Source: Streptosporangium subroseum
GTDB taxonomy: Bacteria > Actinomycetota > Actinomycetes > Streptosporangiales > Streptosporangiaceae
Assembly (NCBI RefSeq): GCF_900188345.1
Contig: NZ_FZOD01000050.1
Location: forward strand, 1-64,000
DNA: 64,000 nucleotides
Reading direction: 5' to 3'
Part shown: in pieces, positions 56,640-64,000 of the stretch
Layout: every line of letters starts with the position of its first letter
Numbering within the stretch: the stretch's first letter is position 1
The notes under the pieces: model-generated
Databases searched by the model: none
Seen by the model: only the letters and a program-made list of their open reading frames with translations
Told to the model about the DNA's origin: nothing
Program-made: the position numbers and the translations under genes

Positions 56640-57773
56640 ATGAGACTTACCGCCCGACAGCTCAACCGAGCCACGCTCGGCCGACAGATGCTGTTGGAGC
56701 GCGAATCGCTGGCAGTGGCCGATGCCGTCCGCCGCATCGTCGCTCTGCAGGCGCAGGAGGCCCCGTCACCGTATCTCGCCCTGTGGAACCGGCTCACCGA
56801 CTTCGAACCGGAAGACCTGGACGCCGCATTCGCCGACCGCGAGGTGGTCAAGGCCTCACTGATGCGCCTCACGTTGCACGCGGTGCACGCCGAGGACTAC
56901 CCGGGGTTCCACAACGCGATGCGGCGCAACCTACGGGCTGCGCGTCTGGGCGACTCCCGCTTCACCTCGAGCGGGCTGTCCATCGCCGACGCCGATGCCC
57001 TCCTTCCCCATCTCGCGGAGTTCGTGGCTCATCCGCGCACCGGCGCCGAGATCGAAGGCTTTTTCAAGGCCAGGTTCGGTGAGCCCAAGCGGGGCGTGTG
57101 GTGGGCGCTGCGGACGTTCGCTCCTTTGCATCACGCGCCGACCGGTGGGCCCTGGTCGTTCGGTGCGCGGTCGTCGTTCGTCGCCGCGCGGGCCACGTCA
57201 GGTCCGGAGTCCGAGGACGACTCCGTGCGGCGACTGGTCCTGCGTTACCTACGGGCCTTCGGTCCCGCCTCGGTGCCGGACATGGCGCAGTTCACCATGC
57301 TCAGGCGGACGGTGCTGCTGCAGGCCGTACGGGCTTTGGCCGGCAAGGTCGAGGAGTTGGAGGGGCCGGATGGAGCAACGCTGTTCGACGTGCCTGGGGC
57401 ACCGCTTCCGGCGGAGGACACCGCTGCCCCACCGCGGCTGCTGCCCATGTGGGACAGCGTCCTGCTCGCCTACTCCGATCGCAGCCGCATCATTCCACCG
57501 GAATATCGCTCGCTCGTCATCCGGCGCAACGGCGATGTCCTGCCGGCCCTGCTCGTCGACGGCTACGTCGCCGGTGTGTGGCGCCCAGTCGAGGGAGGCA
57601 TCGAAGCGACGGCTTTCCACCGCCTGAACAAGGAGGTCTGGAAGGGACTCACGGCGGAGGCCGGTGCGCTGGCGGCGTTCCTGGCGGATCGCGGGACCAC
57701 CGTCTATCGCCGCTACGCTCACTGGTGGACCAAGCACATGCCGAGCGCCGAAATCCGTTTGCTCCCGAAGTGA
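56640..57773 (+). CDS. AlkZ-like DNA glycosylase / winged-helix DNA-binding protein (HTH_42)
   Basis: This 377-residue protein belongs to the HTH_42 family, which includes AlkZ and YcaQ glycosylases that excise interstrand-crosslink or bulky adducts. The start RLTARQLNRATLGRQMLL and the following IVALQAQEAPSPYLALW carry the Q-x-Q motif (QAQ) that acts in catalysis in this family. Tandem winged-helix segments and RTFAPLHHAPTGGPW, with LPMWDSVLLAYSDRSRII, are conserved. Actinomycetes often hold several such enzymes, some guarding against their own genotoxins; no biosynthetic cluster is visible here. Confidence 0.82.
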   Translation: MRLTARQLNRATLGRQMLLERESLAVADAVRRIVALQAQEAPSPYLALWNRLTDFEPEDLDAAFADREVVKASLMRLTLHAVHAEDYPGFHNAMRRNLRAARLGDSRFTSSGLSIADADALLPHLAEFVAHPRTGAEIEGFFKARFGEPKRGVWWALRTFAPLHHAPTGGPWSFGARSSFVAARATSGPESEDDSVRRLVLRYLRAFGPASVPDMAQFTMLRRTVLLQAVRALAGKVEELEGPDGATLFDVPGAPLPAEDTAAPPRLLPMWDSVLLAYSDRSRIIPPEYRSLVIRRNGDVLPALLVDGYVAGVWRPVEGGIEATAFHRLNKEVWKGLTAEAGALAAFLADRGTTVYRRYAHWWTKHMPSAEIRLLPK

Positions 57774-57916
57774 CGGCCCTACTCGGCAGTGAGGGGGCCA
57801 AGGTGGCCCCCGGACGTACCGACGCGCGCGGCCCAAGAAGCGTGAAACGGCTCCCGGAATGACTGATATCCAACTCTCATTCCCACCGGCATAGCCAGCC
57901 AGCCGAGTCTCGTTTT

Positions 57917-58517
57917 TCAGTCGTCGGCGGCGACCAGGAGCGACAAACTCTGAGCAGCATGGTCGATGAGGACCAGTTCGTAGAACTCGGTGTGGACTCC
58001 ACCCCAGTCGTGAAATGCCTCACGGCCGAGATCTTTAAGCTGATACCTTCCACTGGCTCTCGTGATCAGCGGATGAACCTCACGATCCAGCCGAGCGAGC
58101 AGAGCCGCGGGAAGAGCACCGAATTGTTCCGCCCAGGTGCGCAAAATGGCGTTCGCGCCCACTTCATCGACTTGCGCATACGCAGCCGAGCTCAGGTTTC
58201 GCAGCCAGTAAGGGCCGTGGCGGAGTCCCTCAGCGTCGCGCAGACGGCTGGCCGGCCCGAACCGCTTCGGCGAGCACGTCGGCCGCGGGGAACAGGCGCA
58301 GGCAGGAGACCCGCTCGTCGTGCTGGTCGCCCCAGTAGAACCACAGGAACGCCAGGTGAACGTAGACGCGACGGCTACGGAACGCACTGTCGGTGACGTC
58401 CAGGCACGGACGCTCTTTCTGATCAGTGATCAGGACCGCGATGACCTCCCGATTGATGAGCTCGTTTCGCAGCGCTGTGAGCAGTTCGACCTGATAGGCA
58501 CGCTGGCTCTCTTTCAC
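57917..58517 (-). pseudogene. Hypothetical protein with an apparent frameshift
   Basis: The N-terminal frame (58517 to about 58265) reads YQVELLTALRNELINREVIA and FLWFYWGDQHDERVSCLRLF. The C-terminal frame (to 57917) reads FGPASRLRDAEGLRHGPYWL, TWAEQFGALPAALLARLD and a clean end LLVAADD. The two frames join around 58265 with one base out of register. No family is recognised. It may be a true pseudogene or a sequence error. Confidence 0.5.
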
Positions 58518-58805
58518 GGTGGCTTCGAACGTGTCTGGGACAGCGCCGAACCCGCAGCTCAGACGATCTGAGGAGTACTCAGTTCAAGTGTTTAATCCCA
58601 CCTGATGCTTGACGGCGGACCTAAGGATCATGCATCGATTCCTCATCGTCCGTGCCCGCAGGTCCAAGAGGGGGGAGCCGCTACGTCCGTTCATGCCGAT
58701 GAGCGTTCGTTCCGCACGTAGATCGTTTTTACCGCGCCTCTGGCACACCCTCTGGGGGTGCGTGGGGTTGCCGAAGGGGATCCAGGACCGGGACGATCAT
58801 CGGTC

Positions 58806-59999
58806 ATGACGAGGATCGAACGTGTGGATCTGCTGGGGCGGCCCGGTCCCCTGGCCGCTGCCGCCGCGACAGGGCCGGTGTACGTCGTGTGCGGTGCGAA
58901 GTCAGGGACCGTTCTGCAGGCGGTCGACCTGGACGGACGGCTGTGCTGGAGCAGGTCCCTTGGCACAGCGGGTGGGCAGATGCGCGTCGCGCCGGATGGT
59001 GGTGTCTGGGTGGCCGATGGCGGTGCGCTGATGGAGACGACGGTGTCGGGTACGCCGGGTCGGCGAGTGGAGTTCTCCTGCGCATCCGATGAGCGGATCG
59101 GAACGTTCGTCGTCCTGCCGGACGGGTTCCTGGTGGCGTGGACGAGCCGCCCGTATCGCAAGGTGCGCCTGGAACGCACCGACGGCTCGGGCGCGAGCCG
59201 CTGGTCGGCCGGACTGCCCGATGCGCGCCTGTCCTACGACGGCGTCGTCGAGATGAGCGCGGTCGACGGCTGGCAGGCGGAGCCCAAGGTGCCGTGGCGG
59301 CCGAGGGATCTGGCTCCGGAACGCTGGGCTGGGCTGTTGGTGTCGGCGGACCGGGTGCTGGCCACCTACACCGACTGGTCCAGTGGTATCGGCATGGGCT
59401 TCTGCCTTGACCTGGCGACTGGGACTCTGGTCTGGGTGACGCCGCCGCACCCGACAGGTGAGCGGGCGATTGCTGGGCAGGGCAGGTTCCTGGTCGGCAG
59501 ACAGGGGTACGGCGCGTTTTCGACATGGCTGTATGACCGGGACGGCGCTGTGGTGGCCGAGTGGCCCAGCCAGGGGAAGTTGCTGGTCAGCAGCCGAGGG
59601 AGGATCCGCGTCGTCGAACTGGACAACAGCGACTCCTCGACCCGCCGGGTCCGGCGGCTACATCGCGACGGCAGCATGACCGACGGCCCGTACCTGCCCG
59701 GCTACTACACCGCCGGCCCGGTGCTGAGCGGCGACGGCCGGGCCGCGTTCTGGCGCGACGGCACACTCCAGATCGTCGATCCCGACCTCCATGTCCACAC
59801 CTTGTACGAAGGAGAAGGCGAGGGAGTCGATCGGATGCTGCTGCTGGAGGGTGGACGGCTGTTCTTCGTCCTCACCAGGGACCGGGCCGAGGGCGACAGC
59901 GCCCTCGTCATCGCCGCCACCGATCTGGCTCCACTCGACACCGGCGCCTGGCCCTGCGGCGAGAGTGACCTGCACGGTAATCCGGTCCACTACGAATAG
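58806..59999 (+). CDS. Cytoplasmic beta-propeller-like hypothetical protein
   Basis: From ATG 58806 the product has 397 residues and no signal peptide. Blade-like repeats (VYVVCGAKSGTVLQAVDLDGR, GGVWVADGGALMETT, GTLVWVTPPHP) resemble PQQ or quinoprotein-type propellers. The function is unknown. The ribosome site is weak; an upstream start at 58758 is possible. Confidence 0.6.
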   Translation: MTRIERVDLLGRPGPLAAAAATGPVYVVCGAKSGTVLQAVDLDGRLCWSRSLGTAGGQMRVAPDGGVWVADGGALMETTVSGTPGRRVEFSCASDERIGTFVVLPDGFLVAWTSRPYRKVRLERTDGSGASRWSAGLPDARLSYDGVVEMSAVDGWQAEPKVPWRPRDLAPERWAGLLVSADRVLATYTDWSSGIGMGFCLDLATGTLVWVTPPHPTGERAIAGQGRFLVGRQGYGAFSTWLYDRDGAVVAEWPSQGKLLVSSRGRIRVVELDNSDSSTRRVRRLHRDGSMTDGPYLPGYYTAGPVLSGDGRAAFWRDGTLQIVDPDLHVHTLYEGEGEGVDRMLLLEGGRLFFVLTRDRAEGDSALVIAATDLAPLDTGAWPCGESDLHGNPVHYE

Positions 60000-60541
60000 C
60001 AGAAGAGGCTGGTGTCGAAGGGGACCAAGCAGTCCATGCCGACCGGGCGCAGGTGAGGATCGGTCACCAGATACGGCACCGCCGGCGACGGCACAGCACG
60101 GTCGGCCCGCACCGAGACCACCGAACTGTGGGTGCGGTGCGCCTGGGCACGCCGGAGCGGCAGCCACGGTTACACCGTACTGGCGAGACCGATCAAATTG
60201 ACCATCCCGTCGCCCGCCGCCGGGTCACCCAGCGCCGGCCACCAGTCGCCATCCTGCCAACCACGAGCCTCATCGGACATCAGGGATGCCAGCGACCGCC
60301 GCACCGCAGGCTCAAGCCGCGTTCAGCGAGCTCACAAGCCGAGACCGCAGGGGTGCGTATCGCCGCCGACCTCGTCACGCGCATACGATTCGAGCTCACC
60401 TCGCTCGCCGCAGAACTTCTTGTAGTCCTTGGTCCAGGCAGATCCGTTGGTCGGCAGGGCGCTGATGCTTCTGGCCCGCGCAAGTGTTCCACCGGGGCCG
60501 GCCGCCGCTGTGCGCGGGGTTTCGATCGGGATCCGTGGGCG
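60000..60541. other. Intergenic region with a small protein fragment
   Basis: About 540 bases with no intact gene. On the minus strand around 60180-60330 a short clean frame reads AVRRSLASLMSDEARGW then GDWWPALGDPAAGDGM and ends LASTV, which looks like the C-terminus of a lost protein. Nothing else is recognised. Confidence 0.35.
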
Positions 60542-61780
60542 CTACCGCAGTTGGTCGCGGCGGCGGGTCAGGTAGGCGGTCTCGGCGGTGTTGCCCGCCA
60601 GGTCGATGGCTTTGTCGTAGGCCGCTCGCGACTCCTGGCCGCGGCCCAGCCGGCGCAGCAGGTCGGCGCGGGTGGCGTGGTAGGGGTGATAGCCGGCCAA
60701 CCTGTGCTCGAGACGGTCAACGGCCGCCAGTGCCACCTCCGGGCCGTCGAGTTCGGCCACGGCGATGGCCCGGTTGAGGGCGATGATCGGCGAGGGGTCG
60801 AGGCGGACGAGCTGGTCGTAGAGGGCGAGGACCTGTGACCAGTCGGTGTCGCGGATGTCGCGGGCGGAGGTGTGCACGGCGTTGATCGCGGCGAGGATCT
60901 GGTAGCGGCCCGGAGCGACCCCGGCGGCGGCAGCGGCCAGGCGCTCGCGCACCAGCCGGTGCCCCTCGGCGATCAGCGCCGTGTCCCAGGCTCCTCGGTC
61001 CTGCTCGTCGAGGGCGACCAGTTCGCCGCCGGCTGAGACCCGGGCGGTGCGGCGGGCCTCGGTGAGCAGCATCAGCGCCAGCAGCCCGGCCACCTCACCG
61101 TCGTCCGGCAGGAGGGTACGGATCAGGCGGGTGAGCCGGATCGCCTCGGCGGTCAGGTCGTGACGTAGGGGATCGGTGTCGGGGCCGGTGGCCAGGTAGC
61201 CCTCGTTGAAGACGAGGAGCAGGACGGTGAGCACACTGGAGACGCGTGCCGGGAGGTCCTCGGCGGACGGCACGCGATAGGGGATGCGGGCCGCTTTGAT
61301 CTTGGCCTTCGCGCGGGTGATCCGCTGCCCCATGGCACTCTCGGCCACCAGGAAGGCGCGGGCGATCTCGGGCACGGTCAGACCGCCGACCATGCGCAAC
61401 GTCAGCGCCACGCGGGCTTCCATCGCCAGCGCCGGGTGACAGCAGGTGAAGATCAGCCGCAGGCGGTCGTCGTCGATGGCGCTGGGAGGAGGCGCGGGCG
61501 GGTCGTCGTGGTACGCCATCTGAGCCTCCCTGTGCTTGTCGTCGCGTTTGTTCTCGCGCCGGATCCGGTCGATAGCCTTGCGGTTGGCGGTGGTGGTCAG
61601 CCATGCGCCGGGGTTGGGCGGGACGCCGTCGGCCGGCCACCGCTCGACGGCGGTCGTGAACGCCTCGGCCGCTGCCTCCTCGGCGATGTCGAGGTCACCG
61701 AAGCGCCTGGTCAGGGCGGCCACCACCCGCGCCCACTCCTCGTGGTGGGCCCGGGTGATCGCCTTCTCGACGTCGCTCAC
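60542..61780 (-). CDS. ECF42-type RNA polymerase sigma factor with C-terminal extension
   Basis: The GTG start at 61780 overlaps the YCII stop by four bases and gives 412 residues. Sigma region 2 (RVVAALTRRFGDLDIAEEAAA, PNPGAWLTTTANRKAIDRIR) and region 4 (RVALTLRMVGGLTVPEIARAF, MGQRITRAKAKIKAA) are followed by a long DUF6596/TPR-like domain ending RADLLRRLGRGQESRAAYDKA and LTRRRDQL. This domain and the linkage with a YCII/DGPF protein define the ECF42 group, in which the C-terminus replaces an anti-sigma factor. Confidence 0.9.
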   Translation of the reverse strand: MSDVEKAITRAHHEEWARVVAALTRRFGDLDIAEEAAAEAFTTAVERWPADGVPPNPGAWLTTTANRKAIDRIRRENKRDDKHREAQMAYHDDPPAPPPSAIDDDRLRLIFTCCHPALAMEARVALTLRMVGGLTVPEIARAFLVAESAMGQRITRAKAKIKAARIPYRVPSAEDLPARVSSVLTVLLLVFNEGYLATGPDTDPLRHDLTAEAIRLTRLIRTLLPDDGEVAGLLALMLLTEARRTARVSAGGELVALDEQDRGAWDTALIAEGHRLVRERLAAAAAGVAPGRYQILAAINAVHTSARDIRDTDWSQVLALYDQLVRLDPSPIIALNRAIAVAELDGPEVALAAVDRLEHRLAGYHPYHATRADLLRRLGRGQESRAAYDKAIDLAGNTAETAYLTRRRDQLR

Positions 61781-62100
61781 TGGAACGGCCGCACCTCGAC
61801 CTTCCGATCGCAGACCTTCGACGCCTCGGCGGCGAGCTTGAGCGCCACATCCAGATCGGGGGCCTCCCACACCCAGACGCCGGCGAGGTACTCCTTCGAC
61901 TCCACGAAAGGCCCGTCGCTGAACACCGCCTGCTCGCCCCGGTTGTCGATGACCGTGGCCGCGTCGGTGTCCGCGAGTCCGCCCGCGAAAACCCAATAGC
62001 CCTCGGCGATCAGTCGTTCGTTGAACGCGCTGATGGCAGGCTGCCTGTCCGTGCTGCCGGGATTGCTCTTGTCATCGATCACGGAAACCAAGTAACGCAT
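61777..62100 (-). CDS. YCII/DGPF-domain protein linked to ECF42 sigma
   Basis: The 107-residue protein starts MRYLVSVIDDK and contains VFAGGLADTDAATV, FSDGPFVESKEYLAGVWVWE with the DGPF motif, and a C-terminal DRKVEVRPF. It is translationally coupled with the sigma gene. Such proteins are thought to supply a signal or to be targets of ECF42 sigma factors. Confidence 0.9.
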   Translation of the reverse strand: MRYLVSVIDDKSNPGSTDRQPAISAFNERLIAEGYWVFAGGLADTDAATVIDNRGEQAVFSDGPFVESKEYLAGVWVWEAPDLDVALKLAAEASKVCDRKVEVRPFQ

Positions 62101-62153
62101 CTGAAGATCATCTCCTGTGGTGTCAAGACAGCGTGGTTCGGTGGTCAGGGACT

Positions 62154-62762
62154 TCAGGCCGTTGCATACTGCGGGCGCCCGGCCGGCCGGTAGACCTGGA
62201 TCGTCACACCCTTCGAGTCGACCCGCGACTCGACCAGGTCGAGCGCAAGATCCGGGCCGATCTCCGGGAACAGTCTCGCGCCCTGGCCGACGATCACCGG
62301 GATCACGATCAGAGTCATCTCGTCGACCAGATCGTTCTCCAGCAGCCACCGGGTCAGGGCGCCACTGCCGTGCACCTGCAGCTCACCCCCGGGCTTGGCC
62401 TTCAGCTCACTGACGGCCGCCGCGAGGTCACCGCGGAGAACGGTCGTGTCCTCCCAACGCGGCGCGGTGAGTGCGGTCGAGGCAACGTACTTGGGGGCCT
62501 CGTTCAAGGCCACGCCGATGGGATGTGCGCGCATCTGGTCGATTGATCCCCAGGAGCCGGCGAACAACTCGTAGGTACGCCGGCCGAACAGGAACGCCTC
62601 TGCGCGCTGGTAGGTCTGCGTGATGAGCGTCCTGGTCTCGTCGTCGCCCTTCCCCAGGGCCCAGCCGCCGCGCTCGAACCCGCGCGGGTGGTCGTCCGTC
62701 GGGGCGCCGTTGTTCTGCATCACTCCATCGATCGAGATCTGAGTCATGGTCGTCAGCTTCAT
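62154..62762 (-). CDS. Dihydrofolate reductase-family (RibD C-terminal-like) protein
   Basis: This 202-residue protein has the RibD_C pattern: KLTTMTQISIDGVM at the start, AFLFGRRTYELFAGSWG, and GGELQVHGSGALTRWLLENDLVDEMTLIVIPV, in part, with the GSG phosphate-binding turn. It is 53 bases upstream of the YCII gene on the same strand and completes the usual ECF42 gene set. It probably reduces an unknown substrate with NADPH. Confidence 0.88.
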   Translation of the reverse strand: MKLTTMTQISIDGVMQNNGAPTDDHPRGFERGGWALGKGDDETRTLITQTYQRAEAFLFGRRTYELFAGSWGSIDQMRAHPIGVALNEAPKYVASTALTAPRWEDTTVLRGDLAAAVSELKAKPGGELQVHGSGALTRWLLENDLVDEMTLIVIPVIVGQGARLFPEIGPDLALDLVESRVDSKGVTIQVYRPAGRPQYATA

Positions 62763-63061
62763 GATCGCGGTTCCTTTGCCTTGGCGCCGCCCCCCTTGTG
62801 GGCGGCCTCACCCCTGCTACGAACACCGCCGCCCCGATCCGACACCTTCTCCCGGATTTCTTTAAAGAACTTTCCGAGACGCCGGTCGTCAGCGATCCAG
62901 CAACGCGACGGGTTCGGGGCGACCGCGCTCCCCCTGCCCATGCACGCCCAGTGCGGACAAGCTCTTGAACCAGATGGGCAGCGGAGACCCTGACTCGTCG
63001 TCCGCTCATGCCGCGAAGCGTTACGCTGGCGGCCGCGGGGGACGTTTGATGGAATCGGTCT

Positions 63062-63430
63062 ATGAACACACGAGGACATGAAATCGAGGTCACGCCTGTA
63101 TCGGATCAGGTCGTGGTGCGAGTCAAGGACGTGGTCGTCGCGACCTCCTCCCGGCCGATCGTGCTCACCGAAACGGGCTGTCCACCGCGGTACTACCTGC
63201 CGTCGGCGGACGTGAAGATGGACATGCTCAGATCATCGACAACGACGTCGCACTGCCCGTTCAAGGGCGACGCCGCCTACTGGTCGGTTCAGATCGGTGA
63301 CGGTGTGGCCGAGGACGTGGTCTGGTCCTACCCGGAGCCGTTCTCGAGGGTGGAGGAGATCGCCGGTTTGCTCGCCTTCTGGGCCGAGAAGCCAGGCGTC
63401 ACGCTCGAGGTGAACGGGCAGGCCGCGTAA
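63062..63430 (+). CDS. DUF427 domain-containing protein
   Basis: The 122-residue protein has the DUF427 core: RVVVDGEVVA-like VVRVKDVVVATSSRP, then TGCPPRYYLPSADV, TSHCPFKGDAAYWSVQ and VVWSYPEPF. The domain is a small beta-barrel widespread in actinomycetes. No activity is established from the sequence. The 300 bases to its left hold no gene. Confidence 0.88.
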   Translation: MNTRGHEIEVTPVSDQVVVRVKDVVVATSSRPIVLTETGCPPRYYLPSADVKMDMLRSSTTTSHCPFKGDAAYWSVQIGDGVAEDVVWSYPEPFSRVEEIAGLLAFWAEKPGVTLEVNGQAA

Positions 63431-63680
63431 TCGTCGCGGGTTGCGATCGCCGCCACGCGCAACAGACCGTCCACCCTGACGGCGCTGAACATCCACTTCT
63501 GCCGCGGATGGCACCTACGGAATGCCACGGCAAGCGGCTCGAGCCAACGCCCGGTCGTGCCGAGGTGAGCGCGTCAGTATTGGGGCCGATCCGCCGGCGG
63601 TCGCCGGTAGGCGATCGACGTGTTGGCCGCGGCGCAGATGCGCGAGTTCGCCGAGCACCGCGGTGGCATGCACCTGAAGG

Positions 63681-64000
63681 TCAGTGGCCGACGGCGCGGC
63701 CGAGGAAGCGTTCACCGATCTCGGTGATGTCCTCGGTGGTCCACTCGAGAGCGGGCGCGGCGACGGTGATCTCGGTCATCGCCATGCCCGGTACGTCTGT
63801 TTCCTGCCAGCCGGCGACGAACCACACTTTCTCCTCTTCGGCGAGTGCCAGCGCCGCGTCGTTGAGCGCTTGCGCCGGGTGGGGCAGCCAGAGACGGAAT
63901 CGATGGGTATGCGGAGGTTCTGGATACACCCGCGCCCCGGGAAGCGCGGTGAGTGCCGCAGCGACCGTCCTCGCGTGCCGCACGTAATCGGGGATGCGCG
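63681..64000 (-). CDS. C-terminal part of a threonine aldolase-like protein (start outside window)
   Basis: The minus-strand frame is open from the window edge and ends at 63681. It reads DYVRHARTVAAALTALPGARV, then PPHTHRFRLWLPHPAQALND, EEEKVWFVAGWQETDVPGM and TEDITEIGERFLG. This resembles the C-terminal domain of low-specificity L-threonine aldolases (PLP-dependent beta-eliminating lyase fold) of actinomycetes. The PLP lysine domain lies outside. Confidence 0.65.
   Translation of the reverse strand, partial: RIPDYVRHARTVAAALTALPGARVYPEPPHTHRFRLWLPHPAQALNDAALALAEEEKVWFVAGWQETDVPGMAMTEITVAAPALEWTTEDITEIGERFLGRAVGH

Overview
The window comes from a high-GC actinomycete, most likely a Streptosporangiales member (Nonomuraea/Streptosporangium-like). 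The signs are GTG/TTG starts, a secreted GH19 chitinase with a ricin-type lectin domain, an ECF sigma factor paired with a CU044_5270-type membrane protein, an ECF42-type sigma factor with a YCII protein, and IS families common in that group. The family placement is inferred from gene content only.

Left part (1-27000) is a defence island. After the end of a beta-propeller gene and an IS remnant there is a low-GC DUF4365 gene, then a five-gene minus-strand operon (19092 down to 3683). In transcription order it encodes a 1724-residue DEAD-type helicase with a DUF1998 region and a C-terminal Vsr/DUF559-like nuclease domain, a SNF2-type helicase (DrmD-like), a 1362-residue Eco57I-type adenine methylase (DrmMI/PglX-like), an McrB-like AAA+ ATPase with unusual N-terminal domains, and an McrC-type nuclease. 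All four junctions are 4-base stop/start overlaps. Divergently transcribed is a RelE/ParE-like plus UvrD helicase fusion. It is followed by a UPF1/Dna2-like SF1 helicase and a reader-domain plus CBS-pair protein. The set mixes DISARM/Druantia-type helicases with McrBC-type restriction, and the McrB-like protein and the CBS protein appear to share a PUA/EVE-like reader domain. This is the best candidate for an undescribed composite system.

Middle part (27000-41000) is an integration hot spot. An IS4-type element with inverted ends and a 8-10 base target duplication carries an IS3 element inserted inside its transposase. Degenerate 3' halves of tRNA genes follow: tRNA-Arg(CCU) near 31255 and 40310, and a second pair from tRNA-Arg(ACG) near 35327 and 36903 nested inside the first. 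A tRNA-Lys(CUU) 3'-half-like remnant lies near 21481. These look like old attachment sites of integrative elements. Cargo between them includes an ECF sigma/membrane protein pair, a truncated aminoglycoside phosphotransferase, an IS5 element, hypothetical genes and the chitinase.

Right part (41000-64000) mixes IS wreckage (ISAs1, IS701, IS630, IS3-like and an integrase fragment) with ordinary chromosomal genes: SMI1/KNR4 protein, secreted propeller and CARDB-like proteins, AraC and GlxA-type regulators, proline dehydrogenase, a DeoR/NUDIX/DUF4406 cluster, an MFS exporter, an AlkZ-like glycosylase, an ECF42 sigma/YCII/RibD-like operon, a DUF427 protein, and the C-terminal end of a threonine aldolase-like protein at the right edge.
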